In this document: positions 38,012 to 49,000 of the stretch, in pieces
Layout of the letters: each line of letters starts with the position of its first letter
How positions within the stretch are numbered: position 1 is the stretch's first letter
Assembly: GCA_026413225.1 (NCBI GenBank)
Contig: CM048591.1
Location: 44,745,303 to 44,809,302 of the forward strand
Length of the DNA stretch: 64,000 nucleotides
Direction: 5' to 3'
Source of the DNA: Otis tarda
Taxonomy: Eukaryota; Chordata; Aves; Otidiformes; Otididae
Program-made: the position numbers and the translations under genes
Notes under the pieces: generated by a model
Database searches by the model: none
Told to the model about the DNA's origin: nothing
Seen by the model: the letters and a program-made list of their open reading frames with translations, nothing else

Positions 38012-39170
38012 CATAGAATCATAGAATGGTTAGAGTTGGAAGGGACCTTCAAAGGTCATCTAGTCCAACCCCCCTGCAAGGAGCAGGGACATCCCCAACT
38101 AGATCAGGTTGCTCAGAGCCTCATCCAGCCTGGCCTTGAACGTTTCCAGGGATGGGGCCTCCACCACCTTTCTGGGCAACCTGTTCCAGTGTTCTCTAAC
38201 TCGCATCCTAAAAAATTTTTTCCTAATTTCCAATCTAAATCTACCCCCCCTCTATTTTAAACCCATTACCCCTCGTCCTATTGCAACAGGCCCTACTAAA
38301 CAGCCTTTCCCCATCTTTCTTGTAGCCCCCCTTGAGGTACTGGAAGACCGCTATCAGGTCTCCCCAGAGCCTCCTCTTCTCCAGGCTGAACAGCCCCAAC
38401 TCTCTCAGCCTGTCCTAATACAAGAGGTGCTCCAGCCCTTTTATCATCTTCGTGGCCCTCCTCTGGACCTTCTCCAACTGGTCCATGTCCTTCTTATATT
38501 GGGGGCTCCAGAACTGGACACAGTACTCCAGGTGGGGTCTCACCAGGGCAGAGTAGAGGGGCAGAATCACCTCCCTCGACCTGCTGGCCACGCTTCTTTT
38601 GATGCAGCCCAGGATGCGGTTGGCCTTCTGGGCCGCAAGGGCACATTGCCTGCTCATGTTGAGCTTCTCATCCACCAGCACTCCCAAGTCCTTCTCCTCA
38701 GGGCTGCTCTCAATCCATTCTCCGCCCAGCCTGTATTTGTGCCTGGGATTGCCATGACCCAGGTGCAGGACCTTGCACTTTGCCTGGTTGAACTTCATGA
38801 GGTTGGCATGGGCCCACCTCTCCAGCCTGTCAAGGTCCCTCTGGATGGCATCCCTCCCTTCCAGCATGTTGACGGCACCACACAGCTTGGTGTCATCGGC
38901 GAACTTGCTGAGGGTGCACTCTATCCCACTGTCCATGTCGCCGACAAAGATGTTGAACAGGGCCAGGCCCAGCTCAGACCCCTGAGGGACGCCACTCGTG
39001 ACCGGTCTCCACATGGACATTGAGCCGTTGATCACCACTCTCTGAGTGCGGCCATCCAGCCAACTCCTTATCCACCGAGTGGTCCGTCCATCAAACCCAT
39101 GTCTCTCTAGTTGAGAGAGAAGGATGTCGTGCGGGACAGTGTCAAAAGCTTTGCACAAGTCCAGGTATCC
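38012..39170 (-). mobile_element. CR1 LINE, about 1.16 kb, reverse-transcriptase part still open
   Basis: This CR1 reads leftward: its tail (AATCATAGAATGG) is at the left edge and it is 5'-truncated inside the reverse-transcriptase domain at the right edge. An uninterrupted 247-codon frame (38415-39158, -) covers the second half of the RT and the thumb/connection region. Visible blocks are [35 protein letters not shown] with the catalytic Asp pair, [11 protein letters not shown], and [20 protein letters not shown]. The end of ORF2 and the 3' UTR (38012-38414) follow but are degraded. It is a dead, 5'-truncated copy that is nevertheless fairly young. Confidence 0.95.
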
Positions 39171-40226
39171 CCCAAAACCAAAACCAAGTCAAACATATAC
39201 CACCATGGCATAAATTTTAACTTACCAAAACTAATATTAACTCACTTGCCTCTTCAGTCTGACTTTCTGTGAACACCTCTTTGCACTTACAGTGCTGTGA
39301 GTATGGAAGCCTGATCACAGCCCCGAGAAGGAACAGATTAACATGTTACTGCTGGTCAGCTGAATCGCAATACCTGGTAACATACCTGTTCCTATCATAC
39401 CTCACAAAATAAAATGTATTCTGATTTGTATATGCACTATACTAAGATCTGGGTTGAATGAAAGCCACAGAAGTGGCTTTTTTCTGAAGAAAATCCACAG
39501 AAACCACCCAGCCCTATGCTGGAAAGCTTGCAGAATCCAAAAAGCTGTAATTTAGCTGTCTTAGACTGGAAAGAAGCAGCATCAACAAACAAGTCAAATT
39601 TACTCTTTGCATTCTTATTCCACGCAACTCCTTGAAGCAGAAAAAAATTGAAAAGCTCTCTATATTCAGTGTAATATCCAGGATTAGGGTGTGTGCTGAC
39701 ATGGAGACTAGAGGGAAAGGAACAAGCTACTTGAAGCCTGATTTCAGGACTCTTTGGCTGGTTCTGCATGAAAGTACAGCCCTGAAGGCTCCAAAGAACT
39801 TTTCCAGAAAACAGTGATTACAGAGAAGACACATGTTAGATGGATAACGCAGGAGCCGCCGCATGAGAAATCTTCCATTACTCAGATATACCAAATCACA
39901 CTGTTGCCTTCCACTGGCAAACTAACAAAAGTAGCTTCAACATGCCACAAAATCGTGGTTTATATCAAAGATAAATCATCATTCAAGCCATGTGAAAGGG
40001 CAAGGAAAAAGAAATACCAAACATTTATAATGACTATGCTAAATAAAGCAAAAAGAATGCCAGTGCAGACGTGTCTTTTTAAAGTTACAGATAGCACCAG
40101 TTAGGTTCCCTCCTGAAAAAAAAACAAACCTTCCTTGTAATACCTAAATCATGCAGTATTTCTTAAGTAGCCAAACACAGGAAAACAAGAAGGTACCAAA
40201 TCACTACTAGTTTTGTTCTTTCTGCC

Positions 40227-40232
40227 TTTATT
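40227..40232 (-). terminator. FANCC: Candidate FANCC poly(A) signal
   Basis: TTTATT on the + strand reads AATAAA on the - strand, about 2.0 kb after the FANCC stop. Other matches are at 40286-40291 and 40874-40879, so which is used is uncertain. Confidence 0.3.
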
Positions 40233-42241
40233 GTACATTTCCTTCCTGCTTGAATTGACTTACCACTATTTAACAGGATATTGATTTTATTTAAGAAATT
40301 TAGAAGAATTTTCATGTGCTTTGTTGGTGGGAAAAAAATGACTGCACTGTGAAAGGATGGTTACAAATTCATCTCCAACAGCTGTATTTAATACACATAT
40401 AAATATAGTACCCATATCATTCACCTAACAAATCTGCAAGAATCATATATTGCAACTCTTTGCCAATCTTTCTTTTAAGGAATCAAAATTACATACAGTT
40501 GTAATATGGAGAGAATTTAAGGACAACCAAAGGATCTCACATCCAACAACAGCTTAGAAATTAAAGTAAAAAAAAAAATCATTCTTCCTTTGGAGACAAA
40601 TTTTAGATTATTTATCATTGTAGGTAGAGCATTTCACATGTGTCCCACTAGTCAAAGAGTCTGTGATCAACAAATAATTTAGTTTCATCTCACACTTTCC
40701 AGGTATGATATTCACAGAATAGAAAACTGGGTTGCTTGATTTTGCTTTTTTATATATGTGTGGCTACCAACAACTGAAAAATTGCAAAATATCTCTTTTT
40801 TTAATTCAGAAATATTTTTAATCCAAAAAGAGAAAAAAGAAATTTTTCACAAACATACATTACGTATTTACTATTTATTTCATATGCTGGAATCAAACAT
40901 TACAAGCATTAACAAACTCACTGAGAGGACATGTAACTTCTGTAATTTGGTCTGAAATGACTCACTGGGAACAAAATTGTAAGAAATCAGTCAGTAGCAT
41001 TACAGCAAATATCCTTCCACTTCTTACAGCCAAGGGACGCTAACTACATTGTTTTTCTTTTCCCTTGCTCAAAATCAAATGCTACATTTAGAAAGCAGTG
41101 TTAATTTAAGATACATGCCTCTGATTTTATATGCAAGATTAGTATTCCAAGTAGCATCTCTGAACAAAGCACAAGTGTTGACATTAAAGTTAGGTAATAT
41201 ATGAGAAAACACAAATCACTGAAAAGACTTAAAATCCTCTGTCATTAATATTCTCCGTGCTTATTTTTCTAGTTAAGCTAGAAACAGTTTCACAAAACTT
41301 CTTGGAACAAATACTTCCCTAAGGGTAAAACAGTCAGCCGTTGCTCCCTGTTCATGCTCTTTGCATAAGACAAAAAAACCTAAACAAAGAAGCATGCAAA
41401 CTACTTCATGGCACAAAAAAAGTATATGAGCTGTAACCATATGCTCTCTTTAGGAAATTTGGCCTTCAAACTGGAAAGCTGCCTTATGCCTATGTTGTGC
41501 ATGCCCTGTTTTGTCTGAATGAAAAAAACATTTCTTAAACAAATAAACAATAGCATCAGTCATGGCACACTGAAAATAGGCTGTACTGCAAGCAACCCTC
41601 TACCTGCAGTATCTGTTGACAGAGACCAGCTATTGGTATAGTCCTTTGCAGAGAACACTGTCCTATGAAAGCTGTAGTACTGAAAAAAAAAATAATTATG
41701 AAATCTGAGAGGAGTTTCATTTTGGAAACATTTACAAAAAGAAGTAAAAGTTCAGGAAATATTGTTGATTTCCTGAGAACATAGAGTGCATTCACCATGA
41801 ATCACTAACTCTCACTTGAGATCATCGTTAGTTTCATAAAAGCAGAGTTCTAGAACAAAACATTTTAGGAACAAATTACCAACCAAGCAACTGGATATGA
41901 TTTGCTAAAAAAAACCGTGTAATTTGGGAGAAAAACTGATCCTCAGCCAGATAAACAACGAGATGAGCAAACTGCTTTAAATGACATAGATCTCTTGTCA
42001 AAGAAGGTGCTCAGAACAGAATTTTCAACCATCTTTAATATTTACTGTTATGTTCTAAAAGGTTATTATTTCCAAACAAAGGATTATTTTCAAATATATA
42101 CAAGGGAATAGCAAGTTTCAGGATATGCTTAAGTAGATATTTTTCCACCCTTGGTAACCTGTGGTTCAGGACGTTAATGAAGGCCTGACACTTGGATAAA
42201 GATCTGATTTGTTGGCTTGATAAATAGATGACATTAAAAAT
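40233..42241 (-). other. FANCC: FANCC 3' UTR region (extent inferred)
   Basis: Sequence after the FANCC stop on the - strand with no coding exon. It is AT-rich and free of recognised repeats. The extent depends on which of three candidate poly(A) signals is used. Confidence 0.4.
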
Positions 42242-42385
42242 CTAAACTTTTGGTGCTAGTTTTTCAATAAGTTCATTCAGCAGCTTCACAGTCCTTTGGT
42301 TTTCTTCTCCACTATGGTTAATTCTATACGCAGTACGGATAAGAAGGCTACAAACCTCTTTGCTTGTATCAGTTGTCTCAGTAAT
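42242..42385 (-). CDS. FANCC: FANCC terminal coding exon and stop
   Basis: FANCC is a subunit of the Fanconi anaemia core complex, which ubiquitinates FANCD2/FANCI at DNA crosslinks. The exon encodes the last 47 residues (ITETTDTSKEVCSLLIRTAY ... LLNELIEKLAPKV) plus a TAG stop. The length matches the last human coding segment without gaps as I remember it. The fifth residue from the C-terminus is Leu, the position of human Leu554, whose change to Pro inactivates FANCC. The acceptor is TTTCCTTTCAG and the exon starts in phase 0. It converges with AOPEP, whose stop is about 17 kb away. Confidence 0.93.
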   Translation of the reverse strand: MTETTDTSKEVCSLLIRTAYRINHSGEENQRTVKLLNELIEKLAPKV

Positions 42386-44280
42386 CTGAAAGGAAACAGA
42401 GAAGATGGGAAATAATGCAATTAGTTGCTAAATAGCAAGAATTCTCTGTTAATATTTGCAACAAAAGCACAGATTTGTCCCTCACCACTGAACATTTGAG
42501 ATGCTCTGCATTCGAAAGCAACTTCTCTCCAGAGTGTCTCTTTTCATACATCTTGGTGAAACTGAGCAACTCTGAGATTTCTACTGTTCTCTCAAATTTC
42601 AGTGAAACAAATCAAGAGGTCAAAAAGTTTTTAAAAGAAACACAAATGGGTATTTAGGCAATGGGGATACACAAATGTAACCATTTAGAAGTCATCTCCT
42701 TAGAAAACAACTAAAAGCATATGAAGGTTTTGGGTGGGCTTGGGGACACAACTCAATTCCATAAAGCTTTCAAAAGTAAAAATAAAACCCTCCCTAAAAG
42801 ATGACAATGTATTAGGAAAAGACTGTAAGCTGCAATTTTTGCGCGTCAGAAGAGACTTTACTCCACATTATCTGTGGTGTTAATCCTAAAGACTACTATG
42901 CAAACCACTGCCATGCATCCCAATTTGGTTCCACACCATTCTGCCCTTCCTATGTTGTCTTCAGGCCTTTTCAAATAACACGGAGAGCCTAGCTACACAT
43001 TAATGATTACACAAATACAGTCAAAATTAATCAGACCAACATACTCTGGCCTACAAAAGCTCATGACTACCATGCACTGGGGAATACTCAGAGTTTTGAA
43101 AGTTAGGTATGTTGCTTTCTATAAAGAAACAAGAAATTGCCTTCGATCTTCCTGAAGAGCTTGAAAGCAGCAGATAAATATGTTACATCATCACTGCTCA
43201 ACAGGTACACTCCTCAAAAGAGAAATACTAAAACCAGCAGATTGTAAAAAGACATACAGCTCCCTGAATTTTATCATTACATTCTTATGCTAAGATGAAA
43301 TTGATCATTTGTGAAATTACATCTAAAATGCTAGAAATATCTTAGCCCTTCTTAAACAGAAAAATGTTGTCTTTTTAGTCAGTCAGAAGGAATAACCACC
43401 AAAATAGGTTTCCATTTCCCTTTTCCATAAAATCAGACTCTTTATACATGTCATACACCCTATACAGATGGAAGAGCACACTGCTGCTGAAAGGAAAAAG
43501 TTTTGAAGTGCTAAAACCACACACACTAGCCCTAGATCTGCCTGCACAGCAGGCCTCTACTTCTTAAAAGAGTATGGTTTTGTAGTTACAGAGGAATAAA
43601 TTCCTCATCTCATACTGAGATAGCACTATTTATCTTGAGAGACACAAACACATTATACTGTTTGCACCAATATACCTGAAGGCTCTGATCAACCATAGCA
43701 AGATATTGTGGCACGATTACAACATTTTACTCCTCTTCAGCTTTTTCTTCACACATTAAGTGACACTCTCTCAGGTCTTTGTTTTTTTTTTTCTCTCAAT
43801 TATTACACCATTTTCCTCTCTGGCTTTGCTAAAGCACCAAGCTTCTGCCTCATCAATGATAACACTTAGTAACTAGCTGTTTTACATAATGGAAAACAGA
43901 GGGAAGACAGTTTCATCATCTCTGCAGTAGCTGGATAACTAAGGGAGTATTTTATAACAGGGAAAAGCAAAACGTTTGCACATGCTATCTATTCCGGGTG
44001 TAAGTGAACTGTAGGTATTCCTTAACTGCAGGCTACTACTCCAACTATTTCTGCAGCTGTATAGTCAGGATGGCAACCTTTTCAGTGAGATGTTGTCATG
44101 AAGGAAAATATTTTGACTGTAGCTGAAACAGATACATAGCAGGTTAAGTACAGTTGCTGTAGTCACGATCTTCTTTAATTTTCTGTTACGTATTTTCTTT
44201 ATCAAGAGGTAGGAACCTAAATTCGAAATAGTAAAAAAAGTGTATTTTACTTAAAGTGAAAAAAAGGAAGAAACACTTAC
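42386..44280 (-). other. FANCC: FANCC intron
   Basis: A 1.9-kb intron starting GTAAGT (-) and ending TTTCAG. AT-rich, no repeat or RNA gene recognised. Confidence 0.85.
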
Positions 44281-44481
44281 ATGGTAAATAAATTCCTCAG
44301 CAATCATATGTCCACCAGAAGAGAAAAGCAAAAAGCTTGTAAGAAGATGTGTTACAATATGCTGGTTACAACACTGTTCTATATCTGTTACACTCTGCAC
44401 AGCTGCCTCCAGATCTTTGACAGAAAGCACCGTACAGCTGAAGAGCATCATTAGATGACTGTAGACTGCTTGAGCTTCTAG
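44281..44481 (-). CDS. FANCC: FANCC coding exon (penultimate)
   Basis: The exon encodes 67 residues beginning LEAQAVYSHLMMLFSCTVLS and ending SSGGHMIAEEFIYH. It is a helical-repeat segment of FANCC; the human counterpart reads ...APGGHTIAWDVITL. The donor is GTAAGT and the acceptor is TTTCCTACAG. A second AG lies 4 nt downstream (CAG|CTAG|AAG). The first AG gives phase 0, matching the upstream exon ended at its GTGGGT donor. The frame is open throughout. Confidence 0.92.
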
Positions 44482-45612
44482 CTGTAGGAAACAATTTCAA
44501 AGGATGCAGGATCAGAGAAGAGTAAAGGTCATACCTTCCTTTGGATTTACTCACTCACAGGAAACTGAATCATTGGCACAAACTACCCAAACATGTAAAG
44601 AGTTTTAATTTAACCAGCAGGGAGAACACGGAAGGAAGGGCTGTACACATTTCTTTTATACTAATTGACACACACTGAGGTGGACAGAATGATTTTTTAA
44701 CTTTCTTTGGTCTCGCAAACTAAGCAGGCAGGGCATCAAGCCAGGATTTGACCTTTATTAATAATAAAAGGAAATGGAGAAAGTCCCTCAGCAGAACATG
44801 GTCAGATTTTTGCATTGTGGGAAAAAGAACAGAGGCTTCTCAAGGGCTCATGTCAGTATTGCTGCTACAAGTCAATTAAATCCCCATGCAACCTGATCTC
44901 AGCTGATAAAATGTTCTGGTAAGAATGTCGTTTTTTCCTTCTTCCTGTGTTGTTTGCAACTTATGGTTTTACCTTTTGAATTAGCCAATAAAAACTAATT
45001 TTTACTGTGAGTAGAAAACAGAAGATTTTGGCACCTACACAATGGAAAAAGAACTATAAGCAACTATTGCAAAAAATTCTAACAATAATTCTGTTCACTA
45101 TATTAAAAATAAACCAAACAAACTGGTAGAAAAAAAACAAAATGAGTAAGTGCAGGAACAATGGAAAAATATACCACTGCACACCCAAAGGAAAAGGACA
45201 CCCATTTCTCAACCATATTAATTAGGACAATTTGTTTCAGTCTTGTACCAGACCTTGCTTTCCTCATCCCTGCTTTATTAACAATTCCACATAAAATAGT
45301 CTGAAAAAGCTGCTATTCTTGATTTATGTCCACAAGTACATGTGAGGCAATAAACAATACCAGAACCTAAAGAAAGGTAACTGGAATTCTTCAAGATTCT
45401 TTATCTCTCTGTGCATGCCATTCTTGGTGTGCCTCCATCTCGTGTGCCAGAGACTGGAGATTGATAGTAGCAGGCTCTGCTCCATGAGCTCATGTACTCT
45501 AGGAGACCCATTCTTAGTGCCACAGTTAATATAACGAACATCCAAGTTTTGTTACTCCAATGTTTCAGAGTCTAAAGGTGTGAAAGGAATACAACAAATG
45601 AATAAATATTGA

Positions 45613-46362
45613 GAATCATAGAATCATAGAATGGTTAGAGTTGGAAGGGACCTTCAAAGGTCACCTAGTCCAAGCCCCCTGCAGGGCGCAGGGACATCTT
45701 CGACTCTATCAGATTGCTCAGAGCCCCGTCCAACCTGGCCTTGAACGTTTCCAGGGATGGGGCATCCATCACCTCTTTGGGCAACCTGTTCCAGTGTTCC
45801 ACCCCCCTCATTGTAAATAATTTTTTCCTTATGTCCACTCTGAATCAATCTCCTTTTGTTTTAAAACCATTACCCCTTGTCCTATCACAACATGCCCTGC
45901 TGAAGAGTTTCTCCCCATCTTTCTTATAAGCCCCCTTGAAATACTTGAAAGCCATTATAAGGTCTCCCCAGAGCTTTTTCTTCTCCAGGCTGAACACCAC
46001 CAAGTCTCTCAGCCTGTCCTCATAGGAAGGAGAGGTGCTCCAGCCCTCTTATCATCTTCCTGGCCCTCCTCTGGGCTCCTTCCAACAGGTCCATGTCCTT
46101 CTTATGTTGGGGGCTCCAGAGCTGGATGCAGTATTCCATGTGGGGTCTCACCAGCGCAGAGTAGAGGGACAGAATCACCTGCCTTGACCTAGGATGCCGT
46201 TGGCTTTCTGAGCTGCAAGTGCACATTGTTGGCTCATGTTGAGCCTCTCATCAACCAACACCCCCAAGTCCTTCTCCTCAGGGCTGCTCTAGGTCTGTTC
46301 TCCGCCCAGCCTGTATTTGTGCTTGGGATTGCCTCGACCTACATGGAGGACTTTTCACATGG
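45613..46362 (-). mobile_element. CR1 LINE, - strand, part 1 (split by LTR element)
   Basis: The left edge has the CR1 tail in reverse complement (AATCATAGAATCATAGAATGG), so the element reads leftward. Reading leftward from the right edge it shows the RT-distal region, with residues such as [20 protein letters not shown] at about 46110-46180 (-). A small internal deletion relative to the copy at 38012-39170 removes part of the region before [10 protein letters not shown]. At 46362 it is interrupted by an LTR insertion and resumes at 48966. Confidence 0.92.
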
Positions 46363-47506
46363 TGTCGTGGTTTTGTTAGTGAGGGGGGGCCTAAGGTGGT
46401 AGCTTCTGCAGGAAACTGCTAGAAGTCGCTCCCCTTTGTTCAGTGGACTTGGCCAGGCCTAGGGCGGACCTGCTGCTGGCCAAGGTCGAGCCGATTGGTA
46501 GCAGAATGTCCCGTGATAACGCCTCTGCGATAACGTATTTAAGAAGGGGAAAACAGAGAAAAAAAAAGAGAAGAGAAGATGTGAAGAAGCTGAGCGGGGG
46601 CAGAGGCGCAGAGGGGGAGGCGCAGGCCTCCTGGGCCTTGCAGGCCTCACCCTCTGGCCTCTCGCCAGGCAGCCGACTGGGCCCGACTTGGTCCAGCCCG
46701 GCTGCAAGAAGTGGAGAGGAGATGAGAAGTGAATAAGATGTAAAAAGATCCTGAGAGACATCTACCACCCTGTTGTGAGGAACGGCTGCAGACGCCAAGG
46801 TCAGTTCAGAAAGGAGGGGGAGGAGTAATGTGGCTCCTGGCCAAGATTCCCCTGCAGCCTGTGGTGACGACCATGGTGGAGCAGGTTGTCCCCCTGCAGC
46901 CCATGGAGGTCCACGGAGGAGCAGAGATCCACTTGGAGCCCGTGAAGGACCCCGTACCGGGGGAGGTGGATGCCTGAAGGCGGCTGTGGCCCGTGGAGGG
47001 CCCGCTGGGACAGCCGTTCTGGAGAGACTGTACTCCGTGGAAGAGATGACCCACGCCGGAGCAGTTCCACGAAGGACTGTGGCCCGTGGGAGGGACCCCA
47101 CGATGGAGCAGGGGAGGAATGTGAGGAGTTCTTCCCCCGACCATGAAGCAGCGGCGTGAAACAACGTATGATGAACTGACTGCAACCCCCATTCCCTCTT
47201 CCCCCTGTGCCGCTCGGGGGGGGGGGGGAGGTAGTAGAGATGGTGTTAAGCTTGGGAAGAGGGAGGGGTGAATGGAGGTTATCTTGTTCCCTGTCTCATT
47301 ATCCTGCTGTTTGTAGTAATAAATGAATAGTTTTTCCCAAGTCGAGTCTGTTTTGCCCGTGACAGTAACTTTAAGGATTTCTCCCTGTCCTTATCTCAAA
47401 CCTCGAGCCGTTTTTCCTTATATTTTCTCTCCCTGTTCTCTCGGAGGGTGGGGGGAGTGAGAGAGAGACTGCGTAGTCTGGTCCTGATCAGGGCTGAACT
47501 ACGACA
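46363..47506 (+). repeat. Left (5') LTR
   Basis: A 1144-bp LTR bounded by the inverted repeat TGTCGT/ACGACA. A TATA-like stretch (GTATTTAAG, about 46535-46543) and an AATAAA at 47318-47323 suggest the U3/R/U5 layout. It includes a long G-run, and its U5 end resembles the end of the solo LTR at 6236-6848 in layout (CTGTCCTTATCTCAA, then GGGGGGAGTGAG). Confidence 0.93.
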
Positions 47507-47819
47507 GTTATTTTGGCGCCCAACGTGGGGCTCGAGGAATTTGAGATAAGGATTGAGTTTAATTGGGAGCGGTAATGGGCAAAACAGGGATTGAACTTGA
47601 CAAAAGAGCAAAATGATTAGGGGAAAATTTATGTTCTGATTGTGGTGAAGGGATAGATAAGTGGTGAATTGTGTGTAAATTGTAAGGTCTATCCACTGTG
47701 GGTGTTTTGAGGATATTATTTTGATTTTTGGTGCGGGGAATTCTTTTTCTTTTCTGTTGATGTGTGTGTATTTTAATTAGAATTCTTAAATACGTAATTC
47801 GCAGAGGCGAGGGGTGGAA
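47507..47819 (+). other. Short interior of the LTR element
   Basis: About 313 bp between the LTRs. It starts with the primer site and ends with a purine-rich tract (AGAGGCGAGGGGTGGA, about 47803-47818) touching the right LTR. No protein domain is recognised. Confidence 0.85.
47514..47531 (+). other. Primer binding site, tRNA-Lys(1,2) type
   Basis: TGGCGCCCAACGTGGGGC lies 7 bp after the left LTR. It is the 18-base complement of the tRNA-Lys(1,2) 3' end used by several retroviral groups, including foamy viruses and some betaretroviruses. Confidence 0.92.
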
Positions 47820-48965
47820 TGTCGTGGTTTTGTTAGTGAGGGGGGGCCTAAGGTGGTAGCTTCTGCAGGAAACTGCTAGAAGTCGCTCCCCTTTGTTCAG
47901 TGGACTTGGCCAGGCCTAGGGCGGACCTGCTGCTGGCCAAGGTCGAGCCGATTGGTAGCAGAATGTCCCGTGATAACGCCTCTGCGATAACGTATTTAAG
48001 AAGGGGAAAACAGAGAAAAAAAAAGAGAAGAGAAGATGTGAAGAAGCTGAGCGGGGGCAGAGGCGCAGAGGGGGAGGCGCAGGCCTCCTGGGCCTTGCAG
48101 GCCTCACCCTCTGGCCTCTCGCCAGGCAGCCGACTGGGCCCGACTTGGTCCAGCCCGGCTGCAAGAAGTGGAGAGGAGATGAGAAGTGAATAAGATGTAA
48201 AAAGATCCTGAGAGACATCTACCACCCTGTTGTGAGGAACGGCTGCAGACGCCAAGGTCAGTTCAGAAAGGAGGGGGAGGAGTAATGTGGCTCCTGGCCA
48301 AGATTCCCCTGCAGCCTGTGGTGACGACCATGGTGGAGCAGGTTGTCCCCCTGCAGCCCATGGAGGTCCACGGAGGAGCAGAGATCCACTTGGAGCCCGT
48401 GAAGGACCCCGTACCGGGGGAGGTGGATGCCTGAAGGCGGCTGTGGCCCGTGGAGGGCCCGCTGGGACAGCCGTTCTGGAGAGACTGTACTCCGTGGAAG
48501 AGATGACCCACGCCGGAGCAGTTCCACGAAGGACTGTGGCCCGTGGGAGGGACCCCACGATGGAGCAGGGGAGGAATGTGAGGAGTTCTTCCCCCGACCA
48601 TGAAGCAGCGGCGTGAAACAACGTATGATGAACTGACTGCAACCCCCCATTCCCTCTTCCCCCCTGTGCCGCTCGGGGGGGGGGGGGAGGTAGTAGAGAT
48701 GGTGTTAAGCTTGGGAAGAGGGAGGGGTGAATGGAGGTTATCTTGTTCCCTGTCTCATTATCCTGCTGTTTGTAGTAATAAATGAATAGTTTTTCCCAAG
48801 TCGAGTCTGTTTTGCCCGTGACAGTAACTTTAAGGATTTCTCCCTGTCCTTATCTCAAACCTCGAGCCGTTTTTCCTTATATTTTCTCTCCCTGTTCTCT
48901 CGGAGGGTGGGGGGAGTGAGAGAGAGACTGCGTAGTCTGGTCCTGATCAGGGCTGAACTACGACA
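47820..48965 (+). repeat. Right (3') LTR
   Basis: A 1146-bp copy of the left LTR, apparently differing only in homopolymer run lengths when compared by eye. Its AATAAA is at 48777-48782. It is followed immediately by the target duplication CATGG (48966-48970). Confidence 0.93.
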
Positions 48966-49000
48966 CATGGCCTTGTTGTTCTTCACGAAATGTGCACCTT
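48966..49000 (-). mobile_element. CR1 LINE, part 2 (continuation past the LTR insertion)
   Basis: CATGGCCTTGTTGTTCTTCA continues the CR1 alignment broken at 46362; the matching stretch in the 38012-39170 copy is TTTGCCTGGTTGAACTTCAT. The right edge is vague and the similarity fades by about 49000. Confidence 0.65.

Larger units (their letters stand above)
46363..48965 (+). mobile_element. Young LTR retroelement with minimal interior (fossil ERV, ERVL-like)
   Basis: This is an endogenous retrovirus relative, 2.6 kb, + strand, antisense to FANCC. It has two direct LTRs (46363-47506 and 47820-48965) that start TGTCGT and end ACGACA, and it is flanked on both sides by the 5-bp duplication CATGG. 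A primer site complementary to tRNA-Lys(1,2) follows the left LTR and a purine tract precedes the right one. The interior is only about 313 bp, with no gag, pol or env region recognised, so the copy is broken or non-autonomous. The near-identical LTRs argue for a very recent insertion. The 5-bp duplication and Lys(1,2) site point to a class III (ERVL/spuma-like) relative; class II remains possible. The insertion went into an existing CR1. Confidence 0.93.

Noticed and set aside
38109-39023. 304-codon open frame on the + strand
   Set aside because: It is the antisense shadow of a CR1 reverse-transcriptase segment that reads correctly on the - strand.
46391-48642. Duplicate 264-codon open frames on the - strand, one in each LTR, and smaller frames on both strands
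   Set aside because: They are identical because the LTRs are repeats. The sequence is GC-rich, the predicted proteins are low-complexity Pro/Ser/Ala/Leu with no domain, and they run antisense to the element.
46357-48971. A 6-bp target duplication ACATGG around the LTR element
   Set aside because: The extra A on the right is the final base of the LTR (ACGACA), shared by both LTRs, so the duplication is the 5-bp CATGG.
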